Shown here: piece by piece, positions 34,092-45,339 of the stretch
Layout: the number at the start of each line of letters is the position of its first letter
How positions within the stretch are numbered: position 1 is the stretch's first letter
Assembly (NCBI GenBank): GCA_020744225.1
Contig: JAGMWG010000001.1
Span: 3,038,001 to 3,102,000, forward strand
Source of the DNA: Paraphoma chrysanthemicola
Taxonomy: Eukaryota; Ascomycota; Dothideomycetes; Pleosporales; Phaeosphaeriaceae
Length of the DNA: 64,000 bases
Direction of reading: 5' to 3'
Notes under the pieces: generated by a model
What the model was told of the DNA's origin: nothing
What the model saw: only the letters and a program-made list of their open reading frames with translations
Database searches by the model: none
Made by a program: the position numbers and the translations under genes

Positions 34092-34861
34092 GCTGATATA
34101 TGCTCTCAAAGAGTGTGGGGTGTAAATGGTTGGCGAAGCAAAGATTGGTCTATCGTTGTTGTTGACGAGATGTCTTCATATGATGTTGATCAGTACAAGT
34201 GGGACGTTGCTGCGACCTATGTATCGGAGGTAGGAGCAGTCTTGCAAGGCGTCGTCTCTTATGCTGTTTGATTGTTTTAACGGGGCGCACTCTAGTCCTG
34301 AGGTACCGCATGAAGGGACCAAAGGTCCATATCTAGTGAAGACCATGATGGTTGACAATGGACCAATGATGGTACCATGTTGTCCACTGATGTCGACATG
34401 TAACATGATGCTGTCAGGTCAACTCTACACATCTGGGCCACGCTTCAATTGCTGGGCTCATGTTTGCGGGGTACTTCACAAGAAAGCGGTATGTGAAGCG
34501 GAAGTCTACTACGAAGTGTTCGTGTCGCCATGTCCAAGCGCGTAATGTGTGAAGCTTGTGACGGAGCTGCTGTACGCGGAACGTGAGAACGCGGATCAGT
34601 TGATGCGGGGCAACATTAGCTCATGCAAATCATAGAGACGAACGATGGCGCAATGCAACAGCGGATTGTGGCTTGGCGCACGTGGACAGACATTGAGGTT
34701 GGACATATCGGCGGGTCGGTAGTCACACAGCGGTTGGCGCGATGAATGCATGTCCACGTCTCTGTTTATGAGAGACCAATGTATATGCACGCTATACTTC
34801 TAAATGAGGCCAATGCCGGGGTATAATGTAGTGCCGTATCAATGCAATGCTCGCTCAACGC
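34092..34861. other. Intergenic region upstream of the F-box-like gene
   Basis: No coding frame is supported. An imperfect inverted repeat (GACAATGG...CCATGTTGTC) lies around 34356-34382. The region contains the 3' end of the Nas6-like transcript. Confidence 0.45.
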
Positions 34862-35623
34862 CTACTCCAAGTCGATGCCCTCCCTCTCGGCTGCTTGCAC
34901 AATGAACTTCCTCGTCTTTGCATCTGGCGCGAGGTCGAGAGGCAGGTGCTCGTCGTTGTCCTTCTTGTCAAACTCGGCGCCTCTCGTCAGCAGCAGCAGG
35001 GCTGCGTCCCCGTGTCCCTCGCTCATCGCATGGTGTAGTGCTGTCTGGCCATCCACGTCTGTCGCGTTCAGCGGGCTCTTCGCGTCGAGCAGGGCCTTGA
35101 TCATGGGCACATTGCCCACAGCTGCCGCGCGATGCAGCGGAAGCTGGCCCCGCTTGTCTTTGACTCGTGCGCTCGCTGGCGGTTTCTGGCTGAGCAGAGT
35201 GCGGGCAATGTCCAGATTCGACTTGGAGGCGCAGAAGTGCAGGGCAGTCTGGCCGTTGTTGTTCTTCGCGTTCACGTCCGCATCCTTGCCCAGCAGTAGG
35301 TCGACGATGGCTTCGGCATCTTTCCGCGAGCAAGCCATCATGAGTGGCGTCCAACCCGAGCCGTCCGTCACGTCTGCATCGAAGCCCTTGAGCTGTACGA
35401 GGTGCTGGACAATGGGAACATGGTTGTAGGATACGGCCCAGTGGATGGGCAGCCGCTCATCGGGGTCGCGCAGTGAGGCAAGCTTGGGGTTCGCTGCGAG
35501 GAGGGACTCGACTCGAGATGCTGATGCCAGTCAGCCAGGCCAGCGTCAAAAGCGCCCGGGGAGCCTACTCTGGCCTTCGCGACAGGCTTCGTGTATGGCG
35601 TACTTGACCTTGTACTCCTCCAT
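34862..35623 (-). CDS. 26S proteasome assembly chaperone Nas6/gankyrin (ankyrin repeats)
   Basis: Exons 35569-35623 and 34862-35520 (48-nt intron, GTAGGC..ATCAG) encode 237 residues, close to yeast Nas6 (228). It begins MEEYKVKYAIHEACREGQ. About six ankyrin repeats follow, each with the TPLHxA-type turn: RLPIHWAVSYNH, GWTPLMMACSRKD, GQTALHFCASKS, GQLPLHRAAAVGN, GQTALHHAMSEGH and HLPLDLAPD. Repeat number, length and the start fit Nas6/PSMD10, which binds the Rpt3 ATPase during assembly of the proteasome base in cytosol and nucleus. A generic ankyrin protein is the only real alternative. Confidence 0.85.
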
Positions 35624-36224
35624 GGCTGTGACTGGGCAGTGGTGCAGACGTGACGCACGCGAGGACTCTTACTTCTACAAAGCAGCTAGAGACCCCACAC
35701 CGAGGCCCATTGCGCTTTGGGAAGTGCGCCATGACCTCATCTTCTGAACCTCGACTTTCACCGCACCTACATTACAACTGACCGACTTCGACATTGAGAA
35801 GATGGATTGGAATAGTCGCAGCCACTGATGGCATGTCGCGTCAAAACCCCGACGCCCGTTGCATCGCTTGCGACCCCGCCACCACCCCAGATTATGCTCC
35901 ACAGCACTACCCCATCGTAGTACTAGTACTCTACATGCTCATCACATACGCGATGTGGATGTAGCGCCAACTGACAGCCGATGAAGGATCCAGGATATCC
36001 CCTCCCCCGGCCTAAGTAGCTCGGGCAATTTTCCGATTGCTGGATTATTTGCACACATGAAAGGCGACTTCTCGTTATTGATTCGGGAAAGTCTGGTGCG
36101 ATGGTATGCGCCTCGCAGTCTTAAATCACTTACAATGCTCTGTGTCAATTGAAGTCAAGTGGAGAAGCCGTTGGAGGTTAAGTACAAGCATATAGCCACA
36201 GCCTGAGTATCCATTGCTGGCATC
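35624..36224. promoter_or_regulatory. Divergent intergenic region between Nas6-like and sialidase-like genes
   Basis: This holds both 5' regions. The short minus-strand frame at 35675-35902 lacks support. No clear TATA box was seen. Confidence 0.45.
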
Positions 36225-37517
36225 ATGCTTCTCCAGCTGCTGGCTTCGGCCACCATAGCACTTGCTTTGCCCTCATCAGAGTCAATAAGCCCGCCTGCAC
36301 CAGATAGCTACTGGCAAGTGTCACCACCAATCAACTATTCCGACCCCATCTACGCTGGATGGCCTCAACTCAAAGTGGACGCTGAGGTCCTTGTCTACAA
36401 TGGCACTTCGGTTGGTCGCACGTACGCGCATCATCCTGAGCTACACTATGATGGCAGACGAGTTTTCTTGATGTATTCAACCGCGCCCATCGACGAGGAT
36501 TCTACGGGCCAAGATGCTTGGTTGTCCACGTCAACCGATGGAGGCTTCACGTGGTCGAAAGGCTACTCCATCCTCCCGGACGCCCTATTGCCGAATCAGA
36601 CCTCTGCGGCCAACTACACTTATTGGTGTAACAACCGGATTTGGCAACGAGCCCATCATCCTGTAGCATGGGTCCCCGTTGGTAAAGATACATTGTACGC
36701 TGTATCTCAGACGACTCTACGCTACTGCTGGGGCGACGACGCCAAAGGCACAAAGGCCGCGGGTCGAATCGCGCGTATCATCGACAAGAAGGGCAAGCCT
36801 GTAGGCGATCCTTGCTGGACGCAACAGAACGACTGGACTGAAGTCGTCCGCTTCAATGAAACTGTCTACGGAAAATATGGCATGAAGTTCTGCAAGCATG
36901 CAAAGCAGATTGAAGCGTACCTGAAAGAGCCAGAGACCGTGCCCGCCTGGGGCACATGGCTGTACCAGACCAAGATGTACGCCGCAGACGATACGCACGA
37001 TGTACAAGAACCAACGCATTCGGTATGGTTTGGAAGCAAAGCAAACGGTTATTGGGAGCGATTCTGGCGCGACATTTCGAGCTCCGATATCATCAGCACC
37101 GCAGTCTGGGTCGAGCACACCTTCTCACGGAAAGGCAAGGACTGGTATCCAAACATTGAGCAACAACATGGCAACCAAATCTTCAAGACCAACATTCCTG
37201 ATGTTGGAAGTAAACAGCATTTGGGCACGCTGCCAAATGGCGACAGGTTCTTGGTGCACAATCCTCGCAACAACACACAGCGCTTTCGTCAGCCGCTTAC
37301 AATTGCCACTTCGCGTGCGTCGGATCGTTCCTATAAAGGCATTGGTGTACTTCGAACGAATGCTAGCACAGTCATAGCTCCTGACACGAGAGGATTGAAG
37401 CGTCTCATGTTCAGCTATCCGACTGCTATCATGGTGGACGGTAAACTTGTTGTGTCGTACAGTGAGAACAAGGAGAACATCTGGGTTAGCGTTGTCGACC
37501 CGAAGAACCTGCTGTAG
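36225..37517 (+). CDS. Secreted Asp-box (BNR) sialidase-like protein
   Basis: A single exon encodes 430 residues. A hydrophobic signal peptide (MLLQLLASATIALALPSS) is followed by a mature domain with an Asp-box, STDGGFTW at about residues 103-110 (SxDxGxxW). This motif marks sialidase-type beta-propellers. PELHYDGRRVFLMYST before it fits the first propeller strands. The C-terminal part reads TAIMVDGKLVVSYSENKENIWVSVVD, cited by its ends TAIMVDGKLVVSYS and NIWVSVVD, again like a final blade. Only one clear Asp-box is present and the Arg triad of true sialidases is not confirmed, so the substrate is unknown. Nine or more NxS/T sites fit secretion. It is the first gene of a run of six secreted-protein genes, and its stop lies 35 bp from the convergent tannase stop. 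Confidence 0.75.
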   Translation: MLLQLLASATIALALPSSESISPPAPDSYWQVSPPINYSDPIYAGWPQLKVDAEVLVYNGTSVGRTYAHHPELHYDGRRVFLMYSTAPIDEDSTGQDAWLSTSTDGGFTWSKGYSILPDALLPNQTSAANYTYWCNNRIWQRAHHPVAWVPVGKDTLYAVSQTTLRYCWGDDAKGTKAAGRIARIIDKKGKPVGDPCWTQQNDWTEVVRFNETVYGKYGMKFCKHAKQIEAYLKEPETVPAWGTWLYQTKMYAADDTHDVQEPTHSVWFGSKANGYWERFWRDISSSDIISTAVWVEHTFSRKGKDWYPNIEQQHGNQIFKTNIPDVGSKQHLGTLPNGDRFLVHNPRNNTQRFRQPLTIATSRASDRSYKGIGVLRTNASTVIAPDTRGLKRLMFSYPTAIMVDGKLVVSYSENKENIWVSVVDPKNLL

Positions 37518-37552
37518 TATACTTTGACGCGTCGCTATTCACCAGTAATTGA

Positions 37553-39375
37553 TCAGATACATTTCCAACTTTCATGATGCCCGTAATTTCCTCCAACATA
37601 CACATTGCGCAGCGGGTACCTGTAGCGCGAGTCAGCTAGTCACTTCGATCGCATCTGTGAGAAAATTACCTGCAATGCCGTCGCTTGAAGTTCACGCCCA
37701 ACGACACCGTATCATCGACAAATTTCGTGCCCTCTACGTACTCTGGTGCAACACCCTGCTCCACCCACTCTACCATGGCTCTCAAAACATTGCCTGGTGC
37801 TTCAAACGGTACACCAGCTGCAGCAGCATTCCCCGCTTGGCCAAGGACCCAAGCACCAGGTCCTGAATTGCAGTGATTCATCCCCGAGACGCGAAAGTAG
37901 CGAAACCACTCGTCCATCTCCTCATATGTGCGCGAACCCTTGATGTGTTCGTAGAAGCGATTGGTGTTGTATGTCGTTATCTGATTGTCCTGCTGTCCGT
38001 GATAGACGAGTAGTTTCCCACCGCGCGATTCGAACCCCGGCAGCGATGCTGGATAGCTCCGGATATTTCCAGGATTTGATGATTCGGAATTCCGCGCATC
38101 GGCGAAGTCGTATGTTGCAGCGTCCCAGGCGGGATTACTGTAAATGACGTATTTGAACCAGTCCTAACACGATGCGTAAGTACTCATAGTCGAATCATCG
38201 TTGTTGTGTGAGGGAAGGAGGAATTTCGCAACGCACCACGGAGTATGCAAATGGTGCTCCAGCATACAAGCGATCGACCGCCCCGACCTCGCTTCCAGGC
38301 TGCATAGCTGGGAAAATCAACTCGCCATCTGGGTATCGGTAGTCACTGAAGATCATCCTCAGCTGCTCTACCTGCTTGTCGTTCAGGCAGTTGCTACTTT
38401 CGTTTCCCTTGCAGCGCAACGCCGAGGGATCGAAGGCACATGATGCAGGATTTTCGATGATACCATCCTCAGCCCCGTCAATAGCGTCACATTGCTTCAA
38501 CACTTCGTCGTGTATCCACGTCTTCCAAGCGGTCGCGGAGATAAAGTCGGATGAGTTGATTGCGCCTGTAATTGTGAAGAATCTAGCGCGCCAGGAGACG
38601 AGATTGTTGAAATCGACTCCGGGCGCCCCAGCAACGATACCATCGAAGTCTTCCGGGAACTTGTCGGCATTATCGATGCCCTGGCGGCCGCCGAGGGAGC
38701 ATCCAAGAAAGTACGATTTAGTGTGCGGGTTTCCGTAAAACGCTTCTACAATAGCCTTTCCTGCTTGTGCACTGGTGTGGAGCCTGTGTCGCGGTTGTCA
38801 GATCTGTGATTGCGAGTCACATCGCGAGGCAATACTTACGCCCTCCACGCGAAATCAACCACAGTATCAGGTTGGTTATAGAAAGGTACACCGCCCGTGC
38901 CATTTTTGCCATTATTCGATCCGACCGCAGCGAAGCCATTCGATGAGGTATATGCTAGATCCTCGTATTTGACGCCTAGAGTCGAAGATTAAGATCCATT
39001 CACGTCTGCTGATCTGCAAGCCCGATGTAAGTACATACATCCATCGATGCCGCCATTCCCAGTAGCCAGGAAACGGCCAGTCCAGGTCTCCGGCAACCAG
39101 GCTTCGAAGCTGATGCTCGATTGTGGTGACGTCTCTATTGACAGGGCGATCCTACACAAGTCTACAGATACTGTCTGCGACCCGCGGTTGCATGTTGCGT
39201 CGTTGTCTGGAAACGTTAAAGTTGAACCAGAGCGCACAAAACTCAGGACGTTTCGTGTTGCGCCAGGCACGATGGCTTCCGGCTTGAATTCGAGGCATGC
39301 TTGCTCAAATGATGATGATGCACTCGCGAGGTGGGCGAGCTGATGTAGCGCCACGTATATTAGGAAACCGAGCAT
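37553..39375 (-). CDS. Tannase/feruloyl esterase family secreted hydrolase
   Basis: Five exons (39039-39375, 38840-38975, 38237-38783, 37670-38163, 37553-37619) join in phase into 526 residues. It begins with a signal peptide (MLGFLIYVALHQLAHLAS). The catalytic Ser sits in FLGCSLGGRQG and the His in GMNHCNSGPG. Together these make the CS...HC arrangement in which neighbouring cysteines pair to hold the triad, a hallmark of the tannase family. ATGNGGIDG and GFAAVGSNNGKNG match conserved family blocks. The last exon gives RYPLRNVYVGG...SWKC. Such enzymes cleave ester bonds in gallotannins or in ferulate-decorated xylan outside the cell. Which substrate is used cannot be decided. All introns are 50-73 nt. 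Confidence 0.92.
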
Positions 39376-40113
39376 CTTGGTCCGAAGCTAGCGCGTGTTG
39401 TTAGCAAGGAGACGTCAGGAGAAAAAGGTATGCCTGTGGGAATAATAGCAACTCATTGACAAAACTAATAATAGTGGAAGGTGCCGCCACTCGTGCTACA
39501 AAGCTGAATTGCCGTGTCGCCGCGGAAGAGCATATCGCCATAGAATTGTGGTAGGTGTGTAATTTACCTTTGCTCAACTTGCCTCGATGCACACGCACGC
39601 CGAATGATCAAGAAACTTGCAGCAATTATGTTGCGACGGCTATCAGCGTGAACATACGCAAAATCGTCGCTGACGCATGTGCAAAATGAATTCGCACTGT
39701 AGCCTGATACCAAGGTCGCTCGAGCGGTGTGAAGCTACAGCGAGAAAGGATTGTGGCTGGAATCGACGAACTAATGCAGGGTGAAGTGGGTATGTTTAGT
39801 CGGGTGTGGGGCTGCCCTTCCTGCCTGACTAGGCAAGTTCCACCAATCGTCCACCAATATGCGCCAAGGATCGCGGATGGACCTTGCCTTACGGCAAAGT
39901 TTACCTTACAGAACTACGCCATGGCTAGCCAAGTTGTAGTGATTTCACCTACACTATTAATGGGTCCCGATCACCTCCCTGTGCAAAACTGAATCGAAAC
40001 GAAGACTTATCGATTCCACCATGAACTAGTTTTACTAAATTGACAAAACCCAGGAGATTGATTGACCTGGCTCGGTTCCATTGCGCTTTACTTAGGTATT
40101 TATCCATTTACAT
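39376..40113. other. Intergenic region
   Basis: This lies upstream of the tannase gene and downstream of the NTF2-like gene. I see no supported exon. Confidence 0.5.
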
Positions 40114-40846
40114 TCAGTATTCATAGGTCGCAAAGCATGGATCCAGCGACGCCTCAGCTCTGAAAGCATCATATATGACTAGACTTCCAGATCGAGGGCG
40201 TAAATTTGGCTTTCGCGTTCTCGCATTTTTGGCTACCACGAACCGGGTCGAGTAACTGACGAACATGTTAACATGACCAAGATATTCTACAAAGCCTATG
40301 CCAAGGTGCAAGAGCCTGGCGTTGGACACATACTATGTCGTGGAGCAAGTACCAGCGGTAATAGCATGCAAAACGCCGTGAACTAGGAACGTTCTCGTTT
40401 CTTTGGTATCGTCGACGATGCTTGTTACATTGGGAAAGTGCTGTGGGACAGGTTAGTATATTGCTCCAGAGGACCTAGCTGCTTTGAAAGCAAACTCTTG
40501 ACGCACATTCCAGACTACCGACCCATCAACGGGCATGATGGCTCTCTTCAATGCTAGAACTTCCTCGGAACCTCGCGCTGTATTGTTTGCCACAACCATG
40601 GACCCGTTCGCAGTGAAGAAGTCTGTGAAGTCGGTCGTTGACGTTGGTGTTTCGGCTTGTCGCAACAACCTAACCATGATGTTAGAAAAAAATGAATTGA
40701 AGTGATGTAGAGGCAAACTACTCTTCGTAGAATGGAGCGAATGTATGGTCGACGCCGCATTGTGGGTCGTAATAGGTCATGTTGATCGCAACAACCCTTT
40801 GCGAGAGGATTGCTGCGACGCATAGGATAGTGGTAAAAGTCTTCAT
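40114..40846 (-). CDS. Secreted NTF2-like/SnoaL-fold protein
   Basis: Four exons (40722-40846, 40507-40669, 40334-40440, 40114-40255) join in phase into 178 residues. Introns have TTCTAAC and TACTAAC branch points. A signal peptide (MKTFTTILCVAAILSQRVVA) precedes the mature chain. DFTDFFTANGSMVVANNTARG, cited as DFFTANGSMVVANNTA, followed by KRAIMPVDGSVVWN|HFPNVTSIVDD, FLVHGVLHAI, CSTTYYSTRFVV and GSLVIYDAF, forms the strand pattern of fungal secreted NTF2-like proteins. Function is unknown for these; some are small-molecule binding or simple enzymes. Without splicing, the frame stops early, so a single-exon reading would miss the second half. It lies in the secreted-protein island. Confidence 0.8.
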
Positions 40847-42016
40847 GATCGTCGAACTTAGTACAAGACCTTAGCGATGTTTATTGCTGCAACGTGAGTA
40901 GAAGTGCCGGTGTTTCAACTTTGTAGCTTTATATTCTCGTTTATTGGCTTCGACATGGCGAGTATTTGCAAGCTTGGTCAGGATTAACCATCCACCGCAA
41001 CACAAAATATGCTTGGCTAGCCATCGACGGGAAGCATCAATGGCATGAAGAATAATACCAAGACGGTGCGATACCGCGCCGTAAGACGAAAAGAGTTACC
41101 TCAGCAAGTCTATCTCCGCCGAAGTCTCTAAGACCGATAATTGAACGTCCGATGATTTTCGGACCACATTTAAGTTTGCGAACACGAACGCGAGCACGAG
41201 ATGAAACTTCGCAAAACTCCAATTACGTCTGTGAACCTTTTGTTCTGCTACAACACCGCATTTGTACATGAAAAGATTGTTATGAAAACTATTGAAGCAT
41301 TGCATCATTCTAAGAAATACTTGGAGTGCGTATGTAACTCGGAATCGTAATAACAGTGTTACGAAAGTCGAACTGGAGGCTGCACTCGTACACCGGTATG
41401 AGGTAGCAATTCACATCAAAGTGTAATTGGCATAATGGGGAACATACTTCCGAAGACGCAGCAAAGTGAGCCAGTTCGGAGTTAAGGCCTTTCCAATGAG
41501 CACAGTTGAACTCAGCCCCGAAATGACACGATGGTTCCAAGATCTAATACGCGTACCTGCCTATGTAGTTCCTTGGCTTCTAAGGATGTCGATCGTCATT
41601 CTTTCATGCAATTAATAAGCGGGTGAGCGACCGTGTGGGCACGGCAGTGCAGGTGGGCACGGCGCCACTCCCGCTCATCTTTCTAGAGGTGGAAGTCATG
41701 GTAAACTGCTGACAAAGTCCCACGTGAGCTGATATTCTTTGTAGACAGTCGTGAGATAGGTCGTCCCTCCTAGGTCATTCTGCTTGGTAACAGACAAGGA
41801 GCAGGCCCGTTGACGCTGGCAACACACAGTAGACATCACGTCGGTCCGAAAACACCGTCACGATGTTTCACTCCAATTTCCTGGCTGGAAGAACCCAGTA
41901 CATCAGTTTTTCATGTACAAATAGAATGGTGTCTGCACTGTGTCCTAGGTGCATCATCATCCAATAGCATCGAAACCCGAGCCAACTCAACAAAGCTCCA
42001 AACCGCCCTCCAGACA
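40847..42016. other. Intergenic region
   Basis: Divergent upstream DNA of the NTF2-like and carboxylesterase genes. A minus-strand stretch near 41456-41530 reads CHFGAEFNCAHWKGLNSELA with a GTATGT after it, but I could not build a complete gene from it. Nothing else is supported. Confidence 0.4.
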
Positions 42017-43915
42017 ATGTTCAAATCCCGCAAATATGCACTCGCGGCTCTTATGCTACTCGTAACTTCTACGACGGCTGTCAGCGAACGAGAGCGTGAG
42101 CTTCCAAATGTGGATCTTGGCTATGAGATCCATCAGGCAGCAAATTTCAACGTAAGCCTCGATGTATTGGCCCTAGCCAGTGCCATAGGATCATCGCATG
42201 TAACAAGACGCACAGGAAACCGGAGGCTTCTACAACTTCACCAATATTCGATATGGGGCGCCTCCTTTGGGAGATCTACGCTTTGCTCCTCCACAGCGGC
42301 CGGCAGTAAACAGGTCCGTGGTACAAAACGGAGAAATTCCTAGAATCTGTCCTCAAGCTTCTCCGGGATGGCAACCTACTGCGTTTGCTGTCATGTCGCA
42401 ATTCACTGCAGGTCTACCTATCAATGTTTCGTCGAACATAGGAACCGACCAGCCGTTGCCGCCGATAGATCCTAGGACGACGGAGGACTGTCTCTTCCTG
42501 GATGTTATGGTTCCTAAGGGTATTTTCGATGCTCAACAGAATGGCAGCGGCGCAGCAGTTCTGGGTAAGTCTATTTCTTCTTTTAAGGGCCAAGATCGAT
42601 GACCGCCTTCCCTTTGCGCTTGCAATACTAATGCAGATCAGTCTGGATATATGGTGGCGGATACACTGCTGGATGGAAAGCAGCTGCACCTTGGAACAGC
42701 CCTGGCGGGCTTTTGCGCAGAAGCAACGACACAATCATTTACGTCGCACTAAACTACCGTTTGGGCGCATTCGGCTTCCTCTCCGGTTCAACAATGCTTC
42801 AAGAAAGTACACCAAACGTGGGACTATACGATCAGCGTTTAGCTTTGGAGTGGATAGGAGAGAACATTGCAAAGTTCGGTGGAGACCCAAACAGGGTGAC
42901 AGTTATGGGGGAGAGTGCTGGCGCAGGCAGCATCGTACATCAGATCACGGTTCGTCACAATTTCTACTACAGAGCCTAAGGGGTTTGCATTCACTAACTT
43001 CTGTAGGCGTTTTGTGGCAGGAGCGCCAACGATTCTTGTGCTGGTGCTCCATTCAACCAGGCAATTCTACAATCAACTGGCTGGTTTCCTCACCTCCCAA
43101 TCACTGAGCAAGACCGCCTATTCGAAGAGTACTTGAGAGTTCTGAATGTGTCCACTCTTCAAGAAGCACGACGGCTCTCGTCCGAGGCTCTTATAATGGC
43201 CAACCAGGCTATCGTCAGGGACTCTCCTTATGGCGCCTTCTCCTTCGGACCAACTGTCGACGGCGCTTTTGTGCCTGCAGTACCGTCTGTTTCCTTGCTT
43301 GAAGGTCGCTTTGATTCCGACATTACCATCATGGCCGGTCACAATACCGTTGAAGGCCCTCTTTTTACACCACCAAATGCAACAGATCCCAGCACTTTCG
43401 CCGAATCGGTCCTTGCCTTGTACCCAGACATGACTCAGGATAAGCTCGCCCACGTAACAGATACCTTGTATCCCGCCGTATATGACGGAACTTATGGATA
43501 CACAGATCCATTTCGTCGAGCTGCCAACATGAGGGCCGACGTGGTCATCGTCTGCAAGAAACGTCCTGTGCTAGCTGCCTTCCAGGACCGGGTCTACTCT
43601 TACCAATTCAGTCTGCCACCCGGTCTCCATGGCGCCGATCTCGAGTATACGTTCTATGACGATGCCGGCGAACGTCCCTTTGATCCGATTTCCCTGAGTG
43701 GAGTCGCTAGCGAGGAAGCCGCATTCACGTTTCAGCGTTGGATTGCTGAATTCGTCAACAATGGGGAGCCGAGGAACCTGAATGGGACGTCTTTGCGTTT
43801 CCCAGGGCTTGAATCGAACGCATCGACGGTCGACTTGGACGTTGGCGGCGTCAGAGTTATCCCTGAGTATGCTGCAGGCGATAGATGCGCATTTTGGGTG
43901 ACACTGGACTCCTAG
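42017..43915 (+). CDS. Secreted type-B carboxylesterase
   Basis: Exons 42017-42151, 42216-42564, 42642-42949 and 43007-43915 join in phase into 566 residues. A signal peptide (KYALAALMLLVTSTTAVS) starts the protein. The family is clear: NIRYGAPPLGDLRF, EDCLFLDVMVP, VWIYGGGYTAGW for the oxyanion hole, YRLGAFGF, and the nucleophile elbow GESAGAGS. The acidic and His residues are likely in HNTVEGPLF and LHGADLEY. Six or more Cys residues fit disulfides. The enzyme hydrolyses carboxylic esters outside the cell; a lipase or cholinesterase-like substrate cannot be distinguished. Both residues around the third splice (HQIT|AFCGRS) fit the family. Confidence 0.9.
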
Positions 43916-44432
43916 GTATCCAGATCTCTTTGATCACCCATGTGCAGTTTGAGGACATGATGTATAGGCCCTCATTTGCCCTGAGCACTTGGAGAAAGCT
44001 TCGCAACTGTACTCGAGTCATTTTATGGCAAGATATTCATGCTTCTCTTGACAATCGCTCTCAACCAACTTCTCGCTCCGCGTCGTTCAAAAAAAGGGTA
44101 CCTGGCTGACTGCATATACTCCTCGAGCGAAGCAAGATTATGGCCATCGCACTCTCAAAACCATCTCAAGTTACAAGATAACCAAAAGGGCGATCATAAA
44201 AATTCTCTCTATTCACGTGTAAGTCACTGTGTGGTGTTTGGAACTACAGCAGTGCGTCTTTGTTCACGTATTTTGCCATCGCGAGCGCCAGGAAAACGAG
44301 ATCCAATTCTGCGCTCACATCAGACACTGCTCGTTTGGTCCGACGTGAATACGGTACAAGTTGATAACATAAAGTAAACAAAGCACTCAGACCAGCTCAT
44401 GTATCCGCTCTACCACAATACGAGCCTGTCCC
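43916..44432. other. Convergent intergenic region
   Basis: This lies between the stop codons of the carboxylesterase and the cysteine-rich secreted protein. Nothing is supported. Confidence 0.5.
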
Positions 44433-44809
44433 TTATGCACATGGCGGTGGAAACATTTCCGCGATCGCGGCGTTAATTGGAGCAGTATGGCACCCTGGAC
44501 AACGACAAAGCTAATCATAATTTACGTCAGCCTATATCTATCCACAATAACATAGTAACGATCCTTCAGCCTTACTTTCGATGCGCCAGGTATTTTCGTC
44601 ACAGTGCCTTCGTACTCAACACACCCCGCCAGCGCTTCTTTGGTAGCTGGTGCAAGCTTTTCGATTACAAGCTGCTCGATGCATTGACTGGAATTCATTA
44701 CGTCGATACACGCGTATTCATCCTTGGGACATCCATCGCGAGTCTGGCTTTGGGCGATTACGGTCTCCGCTGCGAAGAGTAGGGAAAGCGCAGTTTTCGA
44801 GAGAATCAT
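44433..44809 (-). CDS. Small secreted cysteine-rich protein, 8 Cys (effector-like)
   Basis: Exons 44576-44809 and 44433-44510 (65-nt intron, GTAAGG donor, GGCTGACG branch, GATTAG acceptor) encode 103 residues. A signal peptide (MILSKTALSLLFAAETVIA) leaves a mature chain of about 83 residues with eight cysteines: DGC, YAC, SQC, AGC, then LCRCPGC in exon 2 and a final PPPC. All four exon-2 cysteines depend on the splice; unspliced, the protein ends without them. Even Cys number, small size and secretion are typical of apoplastic or effector-type fungal proteins, but also of harmless structural ones. I do not recognise a named family. It lies between the carboxylesterase and DUF1996 genes. Confidence 0.75.
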
Positions 44810-45339
44810 GATAATCTGTTGGTAATTCACTTCTGTCTTGACGTTCAGTGTTGAAACTTTTGGACGGAGTAGCGTTCGAAGTTGGCAATGCTGGGTGTGG
44901 GTTTCACACCGACTTCACAAATATCGACTGACAAAACGCGCTGCGCGGCCTACACTACATCAATTTCGCATCGAGGAATCCGCCCCGCTTCGGCAATTGT
45001 CGTTCAAATATCCCAGCGCCCCACAAAATTGTGGTTGCCATCTCGATGGTGTCCGCCCTCTGCGGTCAAAACAGCAGTTCATTGTTATTGGCTGACACAA
45101 AAAAGACAGGCATGCTTGTAAATGATGCTCAATCTACAACAGCCCGGCCCAGCGGTTCTGATCTATCGGGCATTTGGTATAGAAACTGCTGATAACAAGT
45201 GTCTGACTGCTAGCTAGCTACGGCCATGTGGATGTGACTTCTTTCCAAAACTTGTCCTTACATGAGTTTGCTTTGTTTCAGCAACCTTCACTCCTCTAGC
45301 GCCGCTCGCTGGTCTTAGAGAAGATTTCAAGTAGACAGG
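44810..45339. promoter_or_regulatory. Divergent promoter region of the Cys-rich protein and DUF1996 genes
   Basis: These 530 bp separate two secreted-protein genes pointing outward and may serve both. No clear TATA box was seen. Confidence 0.45.

Noticed and set aside
41310..41540. Minus-strand stretch with two Cys and a GTATGT site
   Set aside because: No upstream signal-peptide exon and no in-phase downstream exon could be built.
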